Assembly: GCA_021292165.1 (NCBI GenBank)
Contig: CM037880.1
Span: 180,627,085 to 180,691,084, forward strand
Length of the DNA: 64,000 bases
Direction: 5' to 3'
Source: Shinisaurus crocodilurus
Taxonomy: Eukaryota; Chordata; Lepidosauria; Squamata; Shinisauridae
The position numbers and the translations under genes were made by a program. Below, in pieces: positions 52,630-64,000 of this stretch. The notes beneath the pieces are model-generated. The model worked only from the letters and a program-made list of their open reading frames with translations, was not told where the DNA came from and searched no databases. Numbering within the stretch: position 1 is the first letter of the stretch; each line of letters starts with the position of its first letter.

Positions 52630-53990
52630 CTAGCTTTTTTTACCCGGCGTTGCACAGGTCGTCCTTTTCCTATAGGCACTATTTGTTCGAAATTCCTTAA
52701 GGTAGCTGACCGCTGTTTTGAATCGCTCCATAGGAAAGGTCCCCAGGACTACATAATGGAATCCCAGCTCCCCCAGGAATCCCAGCTCCCCCAGGACTGC
52801 ACAATGAAATCCCAGTTCCCCAGGGACTACCTGCTCCCCCGGGACTACACAATGAAATTCCTGCTCCCCCCCACCCCGGGACTGCACAATGAAATCCCTG
52901 CTTCCCTCCCTGGACTACACAATGAAATACCTGCCTCCCCCAGGACTACAGAATGAAATCCCAGCTCCCCCAGGACTGCACAATGAAATCCCAGTTCCCC
53001 AGGGACTACCTGCTCCCCCAGGACTACACAATGAAATCCCTGCCCCCCCTGGGACTGCACATTGAAATCCCTGCTCCCCCCCCAGACTACACAGTGAAAT
53101 CCCTGCTCCCCCGGGACTACACAGTGAAATCCCTGCTCCCCCGGGACCACACAGTGAAATCCCTGCTCCCTCCCGGGACTGCACAATGAAATCCCTGTTC
53201 CCCCGGGCTACATAGTGAAATCCCTGTGCCCCCCCCCCAGGACTACACAACAATGAAATCCCAGCTCCCCGCCCGGGACTACACAATCAAATCTCTGTGT
53301 GCCCCCCCCCCAGGACTACACAATGAAATCCCTGCTCCCCGCCCGGGACTACACAATCAAATCTCTGTGTGCCCCCCCCCCAGGACTACACAATGAAATC
53401 CCTGCTCCCCACCTGGGCCTACACAATGAAATCCCAACTCCCCTCCCCCAGGACTACACAATGAAATCCCTGTTCCCCCTTCCCCTCGGGACTACCCAAC
53501 AATGAAATCCCAGCTCCCCCCCCATGTAGGCCCCAGCTGCAGTCCATATGAACATTCTGTTTTGACGCAGGAGAGATTTGCATATCTGCTCCTGATTGGG
53601 CCCCTGTGGTGGCAGTTCATACGAACATTCTATATGTCGTTGGAGTGATTTGCATAACCGCTCCTGAATGGCCCCTGTGAACATTCCAAGTGACGCCATT
53701 GGCTATCATCTATTTTGGGCTGTACAAGCACAGTGATGGTTTTTTCAGAGATTTGAACCCGCCAGTCTTTGTCCTTGGGTGATGGGAGAGTATGCGTGCC
53801 AGGTTTGGGGCGGATCCGTCCAACCGTGTAGGAGCCGCCCGTACACACAGATTGGGATGTATGCATGCAGTTCACAGGCCATTATGGTAAATGGAAGGCT
53901 AGTGCATACCTCCCATATTACCCTGAAGACTGCCCCTTCTACTTGGTCAAGGACCACTGATTGTGTGGGGGTGAGCTTACCTGCTTAACT
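52630..53990 (-). mobile_element. Possible Helitron-like element carrying a minisatellite
   Basis: On the minus strand the sequence ends GTGCAACGCCGGGT, AAAAAAAGCTAG, then host T. A GC-rich imperfect foldback a few bases before CTAG, with A/T at the insertion point, is the Helitron 3' end pattern. The minisatellite (52,738-53,521) and a roughly 95-bp repeat with GAACATTCT and GATTTGCATA motifs (53,545-53,690) lie inside. The 5' TC end is not located, so the right limit is approximate. No Rep/helicase ORF. Confidence 0.4.
52738..53521. repeat. Minisatellite, ~30-bp unit, roughly two dozen copies
   Basis: Unit GGGACTACACAATGAAATCC then CTGCTCCCCC, with variants CAGTGAAAT, CAATCAAAT and CCCAGCTCC. 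C-runs vary in length. A larger unit containing AATCAAATCTCTGTGTGCC is itself repeated twice (53,267-53,340 and 53,341-53,414). It gives long open frames on both strands with a repeating GFHCVVPGEQ-type peptide, which is an artefact of the repeat. Confidence 0.95.
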
Positions 53991-54639
53991 CGCAGTCTAC
54001 CTCTAGGCCTTGCTCTCCAAGTAATATACTTCTGACTCCTAAACTTCTACAACACCATTATTGATATCTACATGAGAAGAGACTAACTCCTGAGGAGCCA
54101 CACACCAGACTGCGTAGCTCCAAAGCTTACACAAAGAGAATAGAGAAGGGGGCCCTGCCCAGGCCTCCAGAAAAGAAAGAGAAACTGACAGCTGCAGGCT
54201 TCTTAAAGATATAAAAACATACACACATCACATCTCCCTTCTCCAGGTTGACACTGTCTTTTGTTCAACTGACTGACATCAAATGTCCAAACCAAAACTA
54301 GGAGTCAGAGGTCACCAGTACTTGACTCTCTTTTGGGGATTAACCTTTACCACTATCCCATGAAGTAGTCCTTAAACTTTGCAGGTAGTCTCACTTCAGA
54401 CCCAGTCCACTACAGGCATAGTACACACATGCTGACAAATTGCCATAGGACAGAACAGAGCTGTTTTCCAATATCTCTTTTAATTCAGAATGTTGTTCCA
54501 TGCCATCTGTAGCGGGATTATGCTAGACTTTAAACAACACTAGGATCCTGTGATTCTTTCCAAAGTGCTTCTGGTTTTGGTTTCATCTTCTACATGAGAA
54601 AGAATTGTCGAAAGACGCAGACAAAGCTCCCCGAGGCAC
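53991..54639. other. Non-coding, nothing recognised
   Basis: Unassigned sequence before the solo DIRS end. Confidence 0.4.
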
Positions 54640-54817
54640 CCACAAAGGCAGTCGAAGAGGAACTGAGGGAGTGGGCGGGAACCCGCTGGTAGTATGCACA
54701 GTAGGACAGTAGGGGAGGGGTTCCCGCCTAAAATCCTCAGCTATGAAAGCTTCCCGAAACAGGCTCCGCACAGGCGCAAAGCCCATGTGTGTGTTGCACA
54801 GAGACCATGAAGAAGAA
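54640..54817 (-). mobile_element. Solo right end of a DIRS element
   Basis: CAGTCGAAGAGGAACTGAGG, GGGCGGGAACCC, GGGGTTCCCGCC, CACAGGCGCAAAGCCCATGT and the terminus GACCATGAAGAAGAA. Only the 5' terminal repeat and perhaps some leader remain. No ORF follows to the left. Confidence 0.88.
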
Positions 54818-55435
54818 TTGTGAATTTGGTTTGTTTACTCAAACGCATTTTCAAGTTGGATACTTGCTTATGATCAGCTTCCAACAGGAGTCATGAGTCT
54901 GGGTTCTTTACCCTGGAGGTTAAGAACTTATGGACACCTAAGTGAAAATGCTTTTGCAAGACATTTTGTTTTTGATGAAAGTGTAACTCTTTCAGTTTCA
55001 CAATAAATGAACAAGGCTTCTTTCAGGAAGGAGAAACATCTGACAAACTGTAAAGAATACTAGCGCACGACTAAACTGAATTGCTTAAATGTAAATTGAA
55101 GCATTAGATACCAAAGCTAAACAAACTATAAAATTGCTTTGAGTGGAGTGCAAAATGAATCTTCTAATTGGTTTAGGAAGCTAATTAGTGAGAGAGGCTT
55201 GAGCTCTTAAAAACTAATGTAAACTCTTAGTGCTTTTCAAGAGCTGCAAGGGGTTCCATTAATGATTAATATGAGCAAACTGAAATGATTCCAGTTTTGA
55301 AAGCTACAAGCAGTGTAGGTCAAAGGTCATTAATTGAACCTATGTTAGGGGAGTGGGGAAGTTTATTAAACAATTACTATTGTACATTTAAACTAGTGCT
55401 GCAATACAACCCCACAGGAATTGCATGCTATACTA
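54818..55435. other. Non-coding, nothing recognised
   Basis: AT-rich unassigned DNA. Confidence 0.4.
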
Positions 55436-56361
55436 CAGTGATGGCGAACCTTTTTGAGCCCGAGTGCGCAAACTGGCAACATAAAACCAACTTATTTATT
55501 TCAAAGTGCCAACACTGCAATTAAAACTGAATACCGAGGTTTTAGTTTTAGAAGAACAACTCATACAGTTGTCTGAACAAATTAACATCTTTTGTCTTTA
55601 AAGAAAAACACAATAACAGAGCTTTCAATGATACAAACAGTTTTTTGTTGGAAAAAAAATCAACTCAAAAAATTATTATAGTACTACATTGTACACATAG
55701 CCTGACGGGAATTTATACAAACTTTTTAAATAATTAGGCACATGTATTTTTGGATAAGGGATTCTCAACTTGTAATATGATTATATGCCAGACTGAAATT
55801 GTATGGGGCAAGCTTTACCCCGGGTCCTTTCCCTGCTTCTATAGGTGTCGGATTAGTAAAAGTAAAAGTCAACCTGTACTAGGATGAGCAAGATAAACAA
55901 GAAAACTAAACAACCATGCTTAACACATTTTAAACACTTTATGTCTTGGACTGCAAACACTGCATTAGGTAAAAGTTTGCATTGGGCCTGCTTTTGCACA
56001 ATTAATGTGATTTTTGCTATGGCATGCATGCTGATAATTTGTCAAACCTTGGCTCATACTCCGTTAGTTTGAGAGCAACACATACAGCACTCAGGTCAAC
56101 TGTTAGGGCTTTACATCCAAGCCATGCTCTGTGCATCATTCTTCAAAATCTTTTAAATGTGATAACAATGTAGAAAAGAATTCTGTAACAGGAATTCTAG
56201 AATAAAATCATTCTGTTCCACACTGTGAGAAAGAACAAAATCATTAGTGTTTTGCAGAAGGAGACAGTCTTTTTGCGATCTGGTGACCAATGGCTCGAGT
56301 GCCCACAGAGAGGTCCCTGCGTGCCAGCTGTGGCACCCGTGCCATAGCTTCGCCATCACTG
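55436..56361. mobile_element. Non-autonomous hAT element with perfect 8-bp TSD
   Basis: 926 bp. CAGTGATGGCGAACC at the left and GCTTCGCCATCACTG at the right are 13-bp inverted repeats. CTATACTA flanks both ends (55,428-55,435 and 56,362-56,369). The right subterminal GGCACCCGTGCC is palindromic. No transposase ORF survives. The termini resemble OposCharlie1-type hAT elements as I remember them; not verified. Intact TSDs indicate a fairly young copy. Confidence 0.92.
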
Positions 56362-56931
56362 CTATACTATATGCAATTAGGAAAAAATTACTACATTTTG
56401 TTTTAACTTAGGGACAGAGTTTACTGTGTTTTGGAACAAAGCAGATTGTATGTGTCTTTGGAAAATTATCTTGGAAATAACAGATTGAAATATTTTGTTA
56501 CTGAACATACACATTTTAAAATAAATTGATCTCCTGTACATAAGAGTAAATAGATTTAAAAACAAAACGTTAACTCAACTTCTGTAAAACAAGTTAATGC
56601 AGGTCAGTATACAGCAACTGACATGTTTTTGTGTAGGCAGACTCCTCATATACATAGTGATTATACCTGTGTATAATCTATGCACAGGACAAATCAGGAT
56701 TTAAGAACTGGTTGAGACATTTCCTCGGCAGAGACATTGTTGGTAGCTGAGTTATGAAGATGAGCATTTTGCAGTTAATTGTACATCTTTTCTCATTTTG
56801 TTTGTTTGTAAAAAACAGAGCCAAGAAGGGGTGGAGCATCTAGCTCCTATATATGCTCTCAGCCTGAGCTGAATCACTGGTGAAGCAACAGCTTCTAGCT
56901 CTAATGCATAGCCTTTCCTGAACTGAAGAAA
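56362..56931. other. Non-coding, nothing recognised
   Basis: AT-rich. No repeat assigned. Confidence 0.4.
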
Positions 56932-57050
56932 CAGGCCTGGTTATTACTTGGATGGGAGACCCCTCCTCTAGTTTCCTGCATTGAGCAGGGGGTTGGACTC
57001 GATGGCCTTCTAGGCCCCTTCCAACTCTATGATCTATGAATCTATGAATC
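56932..57050 (+). mobile_element. 5'-truncated 5S rRNA-derived SINE
   Basis: Starts inside the 5S part at CAGGCCTGGTTATTACTTGG and then runs through ATGGGAGACC and the CR1-like tail (CTCGATGGCCTTCTAGGCCC) to CTATGAATCTATGAATC. 5' truncation is the expected outcome of target-primed reverse transcription. Confidence 0.92.
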
Positions 57051-57060
57051 CATATCTATA

Positions 57061-57397
57061 TACCGTATTGTTCCGAGTATAGGCCGCTCCTGATTATAAG
57101 CCGCACCCTTAAAGTTTGGTGCTATTTTTTAAAAAATAAATTTTTAACTTTTTAAAACTTTTTAAAACTTCCGTGAGCACTCGAGTCTTCCCCCAGGCGC
57201 GCGAGCGGTGGCGTCTTCGCGGAGGCCTCTTCCATGAGCAGCAAGCTGAGGAGTTCGGCCCGCTACGCCTGCCTTGAGGAGGAGGCGGGGCGGTATTTTT
57301 TTGTTTGTTTGCAACATTCCAATTGTAGGCCGCACCCCTAGTTTAAAGCCTTACATTGGGGGGGGGGAGTGTGGCCTATACTCGGAACAATATGGTA
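57061..57397. mobile_element. TA-flanked MITE with TACCGTATTGTTCCGAG ends
   Basis: TACCGTATTGTTCCGAGTAT, AGGCCG at the left is mirrored by CCTATACTCGGAACAATATGGTA at the right. TAGGCCGCACCC occurs again inside. A CpG-rich central part (57,170-57,290) is unlike the ends and may be captured DNA. It lies 10 bp after the truncated SINE. Confidence 0.82.
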
Positions 57398-58811
57398 TGC
57401 TTACTCGGAATCAGTCCCACTGTATTCAATGCTTAAAGAAATAATGTTTACACATAAAGCACTCATACATATAAGCTGAACATGCATTATTTTAAGCTGG
57501 GCCAGGCCAACTGCTTTTGAGAAAAAGATGTAACATCATACAGAAGCTAGCTTCTCGAGCAATCAGACCTGCCAGTATTGTTGCAGCTACTACCTAATTA
57601 AATTACTGCACCTGACAGCCTTGACAGGTCACAATCAACTCCTGAAACATCTAATGTAGTGCATGGGACCAGGAATGGGATTTTTAAAAAAACAGTTTTT
57701 GCTACTATGGTTGCAAGTCCGAGGTATGACTATGAAGTATGATTGATGAAGTATGGCAGACTACAAAATAGTAGTATCTTTAAACAGCAGTTTTAAAACC
57801 TAGTGTGAATGTAATATATTGTCCAAAAGGTCTTGGCAAAAAGGTCTATTAGCACTGGTTAAATAAAAAAAAAGTGCTGCACAGATGTCCCTTCCCCCTC
57901 CTCCTTTTTTTGCAGTCATATCTTTCGCCACAACTCTGTTGTGATACATATTAACCTATAAAGACACAAGAAAACATCTATCCAAAGTAATCCTAAGGAC
58001 GTGGCATGTTCACGGAAAGTACACCAATGCTTCACCATACACTCAGGCTCTCCTTCCCCTCCCAGTCATTGAAGTCAGGTACTATTTAAGAACCTGATTT
58101 TGACCTATGGAGCCCTAAACTGTTTCATCCTTCCTCATTTCATTCCACCATATTTGCTACATCTCTACAAGAGTGTTCAAACAAACTAGCTGCTTCCCAG
58201 TTCAGAGAGGTGGCCTAAGTCTGAACTTGAACATATAAGTTTTCTCGTCTAAGTATAGTTATACGACTTTCAAAGGAAATTCAAATTTTATTCCAATACC
58301 AAGGCTATGAATCCTGTCATACATTCAAACAATGTACTTTAAATGGACCATACTGAATATATCAACAAAAGAAGTTTTCTTGTTGGCAAGAACTGGGCAT
58401 GTTAGATTTCCTTGTTTAAAATGGAAGCTGCTGCCCCCCAAAAGATGGTATAAATGTGCCAATTCCATAAATTGCTTTTGAAAGGCATTCAAGATATTTT
58501 GGAATGGAAGCAAATACAATTATTGGCATTTTAAGAATTGTTATACAAGACTGGCAAAGCACAAACTGAGGAAATTGGATGGCTACTGATTCTAGCCATT
58601 TTGACAAAGTTGATTACAAGGGGCATCTTGTCACTTTTTATGCCCAGGATACTTGAGTTGCTCTATTACATCAGAATCTATTAAGACTGAAACCTAAAGC
58701 ATATTTATCTGAAGGTGTCCTTGATGCCAATGTGACTTACATCCAAGAAAATGCTGTTTTAAGATTACTGTGTTTAATTTGATGAATACAGCTATAGCAA
58801 TCTATTCATTA
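57398..58811. other. Non-coding, nothing recognised
   Basis: 1.4 kb of AT-rich DNA without assigned repeat or gene. Confidence 0.4.
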
Positions 58812-58990
58812 GTGGGAGTGGCTGAACAACCCATGCATCTTCCATCCGTGGTCTGGTTAGCATTCCATGTGAACCCAGAACCCTAGTTTATCTCTCCTCC
58901 AACAAGCCTGAGGTCCTGGTTTGCATATCACACTAATCAAATCATGGTCAGAAGGTCTGTGGGTTGTTTAGCTGCTCTCTTTTGCAATGG
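58812..58990. mobile_element. Palindromic MITE related to 8,700
   Basis: GTGGGAGTGGCTGAACAACC on the left is mirrored by GGGTTGTTTAGCTGCTCTCT on the right, with a CCTGGTTTG-type inner arm. It shares layout and part of the arms with the 8,700 element. Confidence 0.6.
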
Positions 58991-61982
58991 GAGCAGTGTG
59001 TACCAGCATGCTGCCTTGCTCCCAGTAATCCAGAATCTTTTTAAAATTCTGGGTTATCATTGTGTGCAAGCTGGGCCAGTGTCACACCCATTTCTGCTGC
59101 TGCACTGCATTTCTTTTACAAACCAGACAGTCTGCTGCACTGAAGAATTCTCCAGGTAAAAAGGAGGGCCTCAGGCTACAACCTAAGCACATACATGGGA
59201 GTAAGTCCCACTGAACACAGTGGGGCTTACTTCTGAGTAGACTTGTATAGGATTGTCCTGCATGTCTCTTTTAGACTGGTGCAAATATGGGTAAGCAATC
59301 AGGAGCTGGCCATGGAATTGTACATTCTATCCATGTTCTCTGTTCTACAATGCAAATTGCTAGTCACAAGTTAACTTACATCTGAAGCAATGTCAATTGC
59401 CATTTGAACTAACCATGTTTAAAGTTGGCTTCAAAACTGGATTAGCAGTAAACTGTTACTTCTTAGTGACACTGCAGTTTAAAATAAAAGCTACAACAGT
59501 GATGATGAAGGCTGCAATCTTAAACACACATAGAAAATAGTACGCTCCATTGAAGGCAATAAGGCTACATAGGATCACACTGCGAGTTAAATACAAGATA
59601 CCATAACAACTCACATCCAACGGTTCAAACTGTTGAACAATATGCATTTGTGGTCTACATATCACTTACTCGCTCTTTACTTTTAATCTGTGGTAAAAGT
59701 ATAGCTGAACTGTGTTTAAAAAAGTAGCTTTCAAAAATAGCTTAAGGCCTATTTATTATGTTGAATATTTCCTTTTAGTAGTGCTTTTGTGATCCAACTG
59801 AACAAAATGAGAATATGATTTGTAATTAAAAAAAATATACAATCCCCACCTCACCCCAGGAGTTAGGCTTGTGGTCAGCATTCACCAAGATAAATAAGCA
59901 GATATTGTGGGATATAGGAGTCCTAGGTTGTTGGCAAATTTAGCCCTCTAACAGCACAATCTTATACCGTCCTACTAAGTGCAATGGGCCTTATTTCCAC
60001 ATTAAGTACAGCCTAAATATATTTGTGTGACTGAAAATGTTTAATGTACATGTAGCAAAAATCCAGATCTCCAAATACTGCCAGTCTAGAGAAAACTAGA
60101 TGAATGATGAATGATTAATTTTGAAAATTCCTTAAAAAAAACCACACACAACCCCAAAAGACACAACAATATTTCCAGTCCCAACAAGTTAATTAAACAT
60201 CAGTGCACCAGCCTTATTTTCTAAGAACTTAACACATACAGTACTATCTTGCAAGGCAAGACCAACAGAGGAAGAAAGAGCCCAACTCAGAGCTGTTTTT
60301 CCATGAATGCCTTATACAGTTAGAGGCTTGAGTCTGCTTTTGTGGTGCAGTAGGGAAGGATATCTGAATTCTTGCATTGATGCATGCATGATAAAACTAC
60401 AAGAGGACATAGCCAGTTTAAATTATTAGTTTAATATCTAATGAGGTGATAGTGGATTTTACCAGGTTAAAGCACTCTTAGTTGAACTTGCAGCTTCAAG
60501 CTGTGGTTATAAGGCAATAAATGGAGATTAGCTTGGGTTTGAACAAGTACCATATATAGCACTGAAATCAGAATGTGGTTTTGCATATCCTAATTTAAGT
60601 TATATTGTCTGATGAAATATAACACACAATTATTTCACGAGAATGAAAACAGCAATATAAAAACAAAATGCCAAGAATTAAGGGTGAAATATTAAAAAGT
60701 CAAACACGCATGTTGCCACCTGGCCAGATTCAATTGGCCATAAAGCAATCCTTGGGAGTTAAGTAACAGTGCCTGTTTCTGAGCTATGGCAGGGAGCATC
60801 CAGAGTATGAACACTAGTGAGCTCTCTACAATGACCTTAGGGAATGCCTTCTTTCACGAACTTTATATTCTCAGGGGGCTGGTTCTAAGTTCCATCATTA
60901 CCAGACACTAGATTAGAGACTAACAACATTTAAAAGTGTGGCCTTTTCTTGGAGGCACCCTCATTGTGGACCTCCCTCCTCAAAGAGGTACACTAAGTCA
61001 GCTTGGCTTGTATGGTTGGGAAGTTTGTGAAAGCCTCATTTCAGCCGGACTTCAGCGGGTGGAGGGACGCACTGAGCTGGCTTATGTTTTTCTTGTGTCC
61101 AAAATATTTGATTTGTTTTGACTTACTGTTCAAACTTGTTATTTTAAATAGATATTGTTTTGATTGTCCTTTTAGATTATGCTGTTAACTGCCCTGCTGG
61201 GTCTATGGTCCATTACAGCACAATTTAGAGTTCCACTTTGAATTTGGCGGTCTCTTGTCTCTTTGAGACAGCCAGGGCATTTTCTTTCATTAGATTTCTA
61301 ACTTGATCTTCTATCGAACTGTGAATCTGCAGCATGTTTCCTATTCCCAGTACATGCTCTGTTGCAGCGCAAGCCAATAGGGTTCACTCAATAACTCAAG
61401 GACAGGAAAAATCCTATGCACCTAAAATATGGTGCTGACACTTAAGAATTTGATGTAGTTTTCTTTTCCATGCAAACCATTCAAAAGCTGGATTTCCCAT
61501 GCAAAAATTGGATTTCCCCCCTTCAACCTCAACAGCCACTACTCTGTATGGGTTTTATCACAGTCAAGCATTCTGGAAACATGGGCCATTAAGTGGTTTC
61601 AGGATTCTACAAGCCCATTTTCATGCTCACCAATTATGACAAGTGAATCCCAGATCCATCTGCATAGACTGCCTTGTATGGCTCTGACTCCTTCTGGCCT
61701 CCCTCTCATTCCATCTCAGCAACAGCAGCTGCTTTCCTCTCCTCCTGACTCAGCAGCCATCACTGACACAATCAATTCCTCCCAATATTTACAATTATAG
61801 CACCAGTGGTGCTGAACACTCAGCCTCTGCCACTCTTCCCATCACCTCTTAGCACTAACACAGTGCTCAGTGTAAGATGTCACTGCTCTCCACAAGTTCA
61901 TCCCAAACCCAGGTCAAATATTTGTGTGTGCGGAGGGAGGAAGATGAGCGGTAGGCAATAGCAGCTTATAAATTGATATACT
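58991..61982. other. Non-coding, ~3 kb, with one MITE piece
   Basis: 59,180-59,262 has GGAGTAAGTCCCACTGAACA facing CAGTGGGGCTTACTTCTGAG, a foldback of a repeat also at 31,750 and 63,299. 59,955-60,010 is a weaker piece. Nothing else recognised; no exon supported. Confidence 0.45.
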
Positions 61983-62302
61983 GACTGGGTTCAGACAACA
62001 TAACCCACACTCAGGGGTTGAGTGTGGGTTGTCATTGAACCATGGGCTGTTGTTGAAACATGTGCTATTGTGTTGTCTGAACCCAGCCGAGATACAAACC
62101 ATGGTAAACAACCCACAGTTCACAACCCAACAACAAACTATGGGCTCTCTTCATGGGTTGTTTGTGATTAACAAGGCATGGCTTGTTAGCACAGCTGGGT
62201 TCAGACAACACAGTAACCCACATTTCAACAACAGCCCATGGCTCAATGACAACCCATACTCAACCCTTGAGTGTGGGTTATCATGTTGTCTGAACCCAGT
62301 CA
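61983..62302. mobile_element. Compound palindromic MITE with GACTGGGTTCAGACAACA ends
   Basis: Left GACTGGGTTCAGACAACATA and right TGTTGTCTGAACCCAGTC are inverted. Two more inward-facing copies of the terminus lie inside (GTTGTCTGAACCCAGC at 62,078 and GCTGGGTTCAGACAACAC at 62,191). The unit is therefore two or three foldbacks nested or tandem. CCCACACTCA / TGAGTGTGGG and CCATGG-rich segments pair. Confidence 0.85.
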
Positions 62303-63007
62303 CTGACTGATATTGAAAAGAGAGGAAGAGGCCTGTGCCCTCAGCACTACTGATGCTAGGACTGTAAGTGGGAAGAGCAGGGAAGAGGCAGCAGTGCTAC
62401 TATAGTGACCCCTAAGAAAAGCAGGAAGAGGAAGTAGCATCAGGGCTTGGAGGGAAAGGATCAAAAATTGTGTGTGCTTTGGAGAATGCCTCTCAGATAT
62501 AGCATGGCACAGATTATTACCCCACACTTCTCCTGTGCTTGGAACTAGAGAGGGGTATGAGGTTTAATGGTCCAGCCTTGGTGGCTATTGTTATTGTCCA
62601 GTCTTAAATTGGCCAGCCAGAGCCTCTGGGGCAGGGTTATGGCAAGCACCCATTTTGGCTAGCTACAAAAACCAGCCAAAATGTTCAGAGCCATGGGTGG
62701 CTTACTAGTTTTGCAAAGGCATCTGGGATACACCTTCACAAAATCTCATTTACCAGAGACTGAGGCTATTTCACATATCAAAACATGGATTTCAGATATT
62801 CTCCCAAAATAGGATCTGTGTTTCAGAAAGTATCACAATACCGGTACATCTAAATTTTGTATAAAAGCTTATCCAAAACTTAAGAGAAAATTGCATTCCA
62901 CTGTTCTCTCTCTAAAATCAAACTACAAATTCCTATGCAGTCCTTAACAGAGTCTGGAAACAGTGGAAAGCACTAAGTAAATGGAAGGCTTCTTTAAAGC
63001 AGGAGAG
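62303..63007. other. Non-coding, nothing recognised
   Basis: Unassigned. Confidence 0.4.
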
Positions 63008-63125
63008 CACAAAAAGTAGATCTCCAGATGGTTTGGACTTCTACTTCCAGCATTTCTGACCATTAGTCATGCTGGCAGGGGCATCTGAAAGCTGTAGTGG
63101 AAAACATCTGGAGATCTGCCTCCTT
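63008..63125. mobile_element. hAT-like palindromic MITE, diverged
   Basis: AGTAGATCTCCAGATGGTTT ... GTGGAAAACATCTGGAGATC, with foldback arms around CATTAGTCATGCTGGC. Confidence 0.7.
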
Positions 63126-63157
63126 CCGATTCCTGCTTTCAAGAATATCCCTTAGGC

Positions 63158-63295
63158 CAGGAGTGGACAACCTGCGAGTCCCTCCAGACGATGTTTGGAG
63201 TACAGCTTTCATCATCCATGACCACTGGCTGTACTGGTTAGGGCTGATGTGAGTTGGAGTCCAACTGCAGGGCCACAGGCTGCCCACAGCTGCTT
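63158..63295. mobile_element. hAT-like palindromic MITE, diverged
   Basis: CAGGAGTGGACAACCTGCGA ... CATCATCCATGACCACTGGC ... GTTGGAGTCC ... GGCCACAGGCTGCCCACAGC. It sits 30 bp from the preceding member, so two copies lie side by side. Confidence 0.75.
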
Positions 63296-63298
63296 AGG

Positions 63299-63390
63299 TT
63301 GAAATCCTATATCCCTTTACATGGAAGTAAGTCCCCTGAACTCAATGGGATTTTCTTCTGAGTAGGTATATACAAGATTGCACTGTTAGA
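63299..63390. mobile_element. MITE with AGTAAGTCCC foldback
   Basis: GAAATCCTATATCCCTTTAC, GGAAGTAAGTCCCCTGAACT facing CAATGGGATTTTCTTCTGAG, AAGATTGCACTG. Same family as 59,180. Confidence 0.7.
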
Positions 63391-64000
63391 GGGAGGCACA
63401 ACTTTCCTGTTCTACCACTACAGTCCTTCTTCTACACTTGAAGCAAAAACCTCAATGATTAGCATAACATCTTATCACTGAAATCTTAACTGCAAGGAAG
63501 TCTTATTGTGTGTTAAAATAAACAGTAGAATGTCTGTACTGCAAGATCCCACAAGCCACTTAAAACTTAGGTTTAAAATGCTAAGAATATGTAAATACCA
63601 ACCTCGCAGCACACAGCTTGTCTCTACTCAGCCCTAAAGACATACTAAAAGCAGTTTAAAAGGATTTATTTCACTAAGCTTTTAATTGTATTAATTTATA
63701 TTGTATAGCATCATAAAACATGGTTGTTCAAAGAGCAAAATTAATTTCTAAAAGTGGAAAGAAAAACATTGTTGGAATGCAGCTTAAGTATGTGAGACTG
63801 CTTTTTTAAGGGCTGATCTGATGGTGTAACAAATTCACATTTTCTACTGACTTTGTACTGTTCCAAAACCAAAATGAAATAGCCTGATCTTATGATCCAA
63901 GCTGTGCTGGCAAATAAGTATTTAGGAACACATGAGGAAAAACAAAACAAAAACCAATGATGTATAAGTGAATCATGATTTGTGCTGTTGCACCAGCAAT
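63391..64000. other. Non-coding, nothing recognised
   Basis: AT-rich end of the window. Confidence 0.4.

Noticed and set aside
52738..53521. CRISPR-like array of about 30-bp repeats
   Set aside because: Units are contiguous with no unique spacers, the genome is a vertebrate and the repeats are a degenerate minisatellite.
52630..53699. Long Gly/Cys/Val-rich ORFs on both strands
   Set aside because: They are the translation of the 30-bp minisatellite, without a start context or any flanking coding signal.

Overview
The window looks like non-coding, repeat-rich vertebrate DNA, most likely from a squamate (lizard or snake). The evidence is the repeat content: 5S rRNA-derived SINEs with a CR1-type tail, a long CR1 LINE, DIRS-type tyrosine-recombinase retrotransposons, a tRNA-derived SINE, and many palindromic hAT-like and Harbinger-like MITEs. 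I found no host protein-coding gene, rRNA or functional tRNA gene that I can support. All convincing coding sequence belongs to transposable elements, and nearly all of it is on the minus strand.

Layout. 1-9,002 is AT-rich non-coding DNA with SINEs and MITEs. It ends at a 100-base N gap (9,003-9,102) and recurs almost identically at 34,978-43,999. 9,103-15,187 is a decayed DIRS element (DIRS-B) whose gag is split by a 4.3-kb CR1 LINE (9,629-about 13,889). 15,203-17,370 is a palindromic transposon with a hAT-like element inserted at its centre. 17,371-22,641 is intergenic DNA with SINEs, MITE halves and an unusual GC-rich, palindrome-rich block (19,650-20,780).

22,642-29,260 is a nearly intact DIRS element (DIRS-A): terminal inverted repeats, an internal complementary region, gag (one in-frame TGA), an open RT/RNase H/methyltransferase-like ORF and an open tyrosine recombinase ORF overlapping it. 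Its 5' end plus flank is tandemly duplicated as two 706-bp units (28,985-30,396). 30,397-34,977 is ordinary intergenic DNA with SINEs.

Beyond the second copy of the 9-kb block, 44,728-46,548 is an internally deleted, rearranged DIRS (DIRS-C). 46,549-64,000 is intergenic DNA with many MITEs, a minisatellite of about 780 bp inside what may be a Helitron-like element, a solo DIRS end, a hAT copy with a perfect 8-bp target duplication, and a 72-bp inverted copy of distant sequence flanked by a 12-bp direct repeat.

How the parts relate. DIRS-A carries its own gag, reverse transcriptase and recombinase. DIRS-C and the solo ends could only move with help from such an element. The 5S SINE shares about 59 nt with the 3' end of the CR1 here, as expected if it borrows CR1 machinery. 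The most notable items are the well-preserved DIRS-A with its readable circle junction, the scrambled DIRS-C, the templated-looking 72-bp insertion at 48,450, and the two large near-identical duplications, which need checking as possible assembly artefacts.
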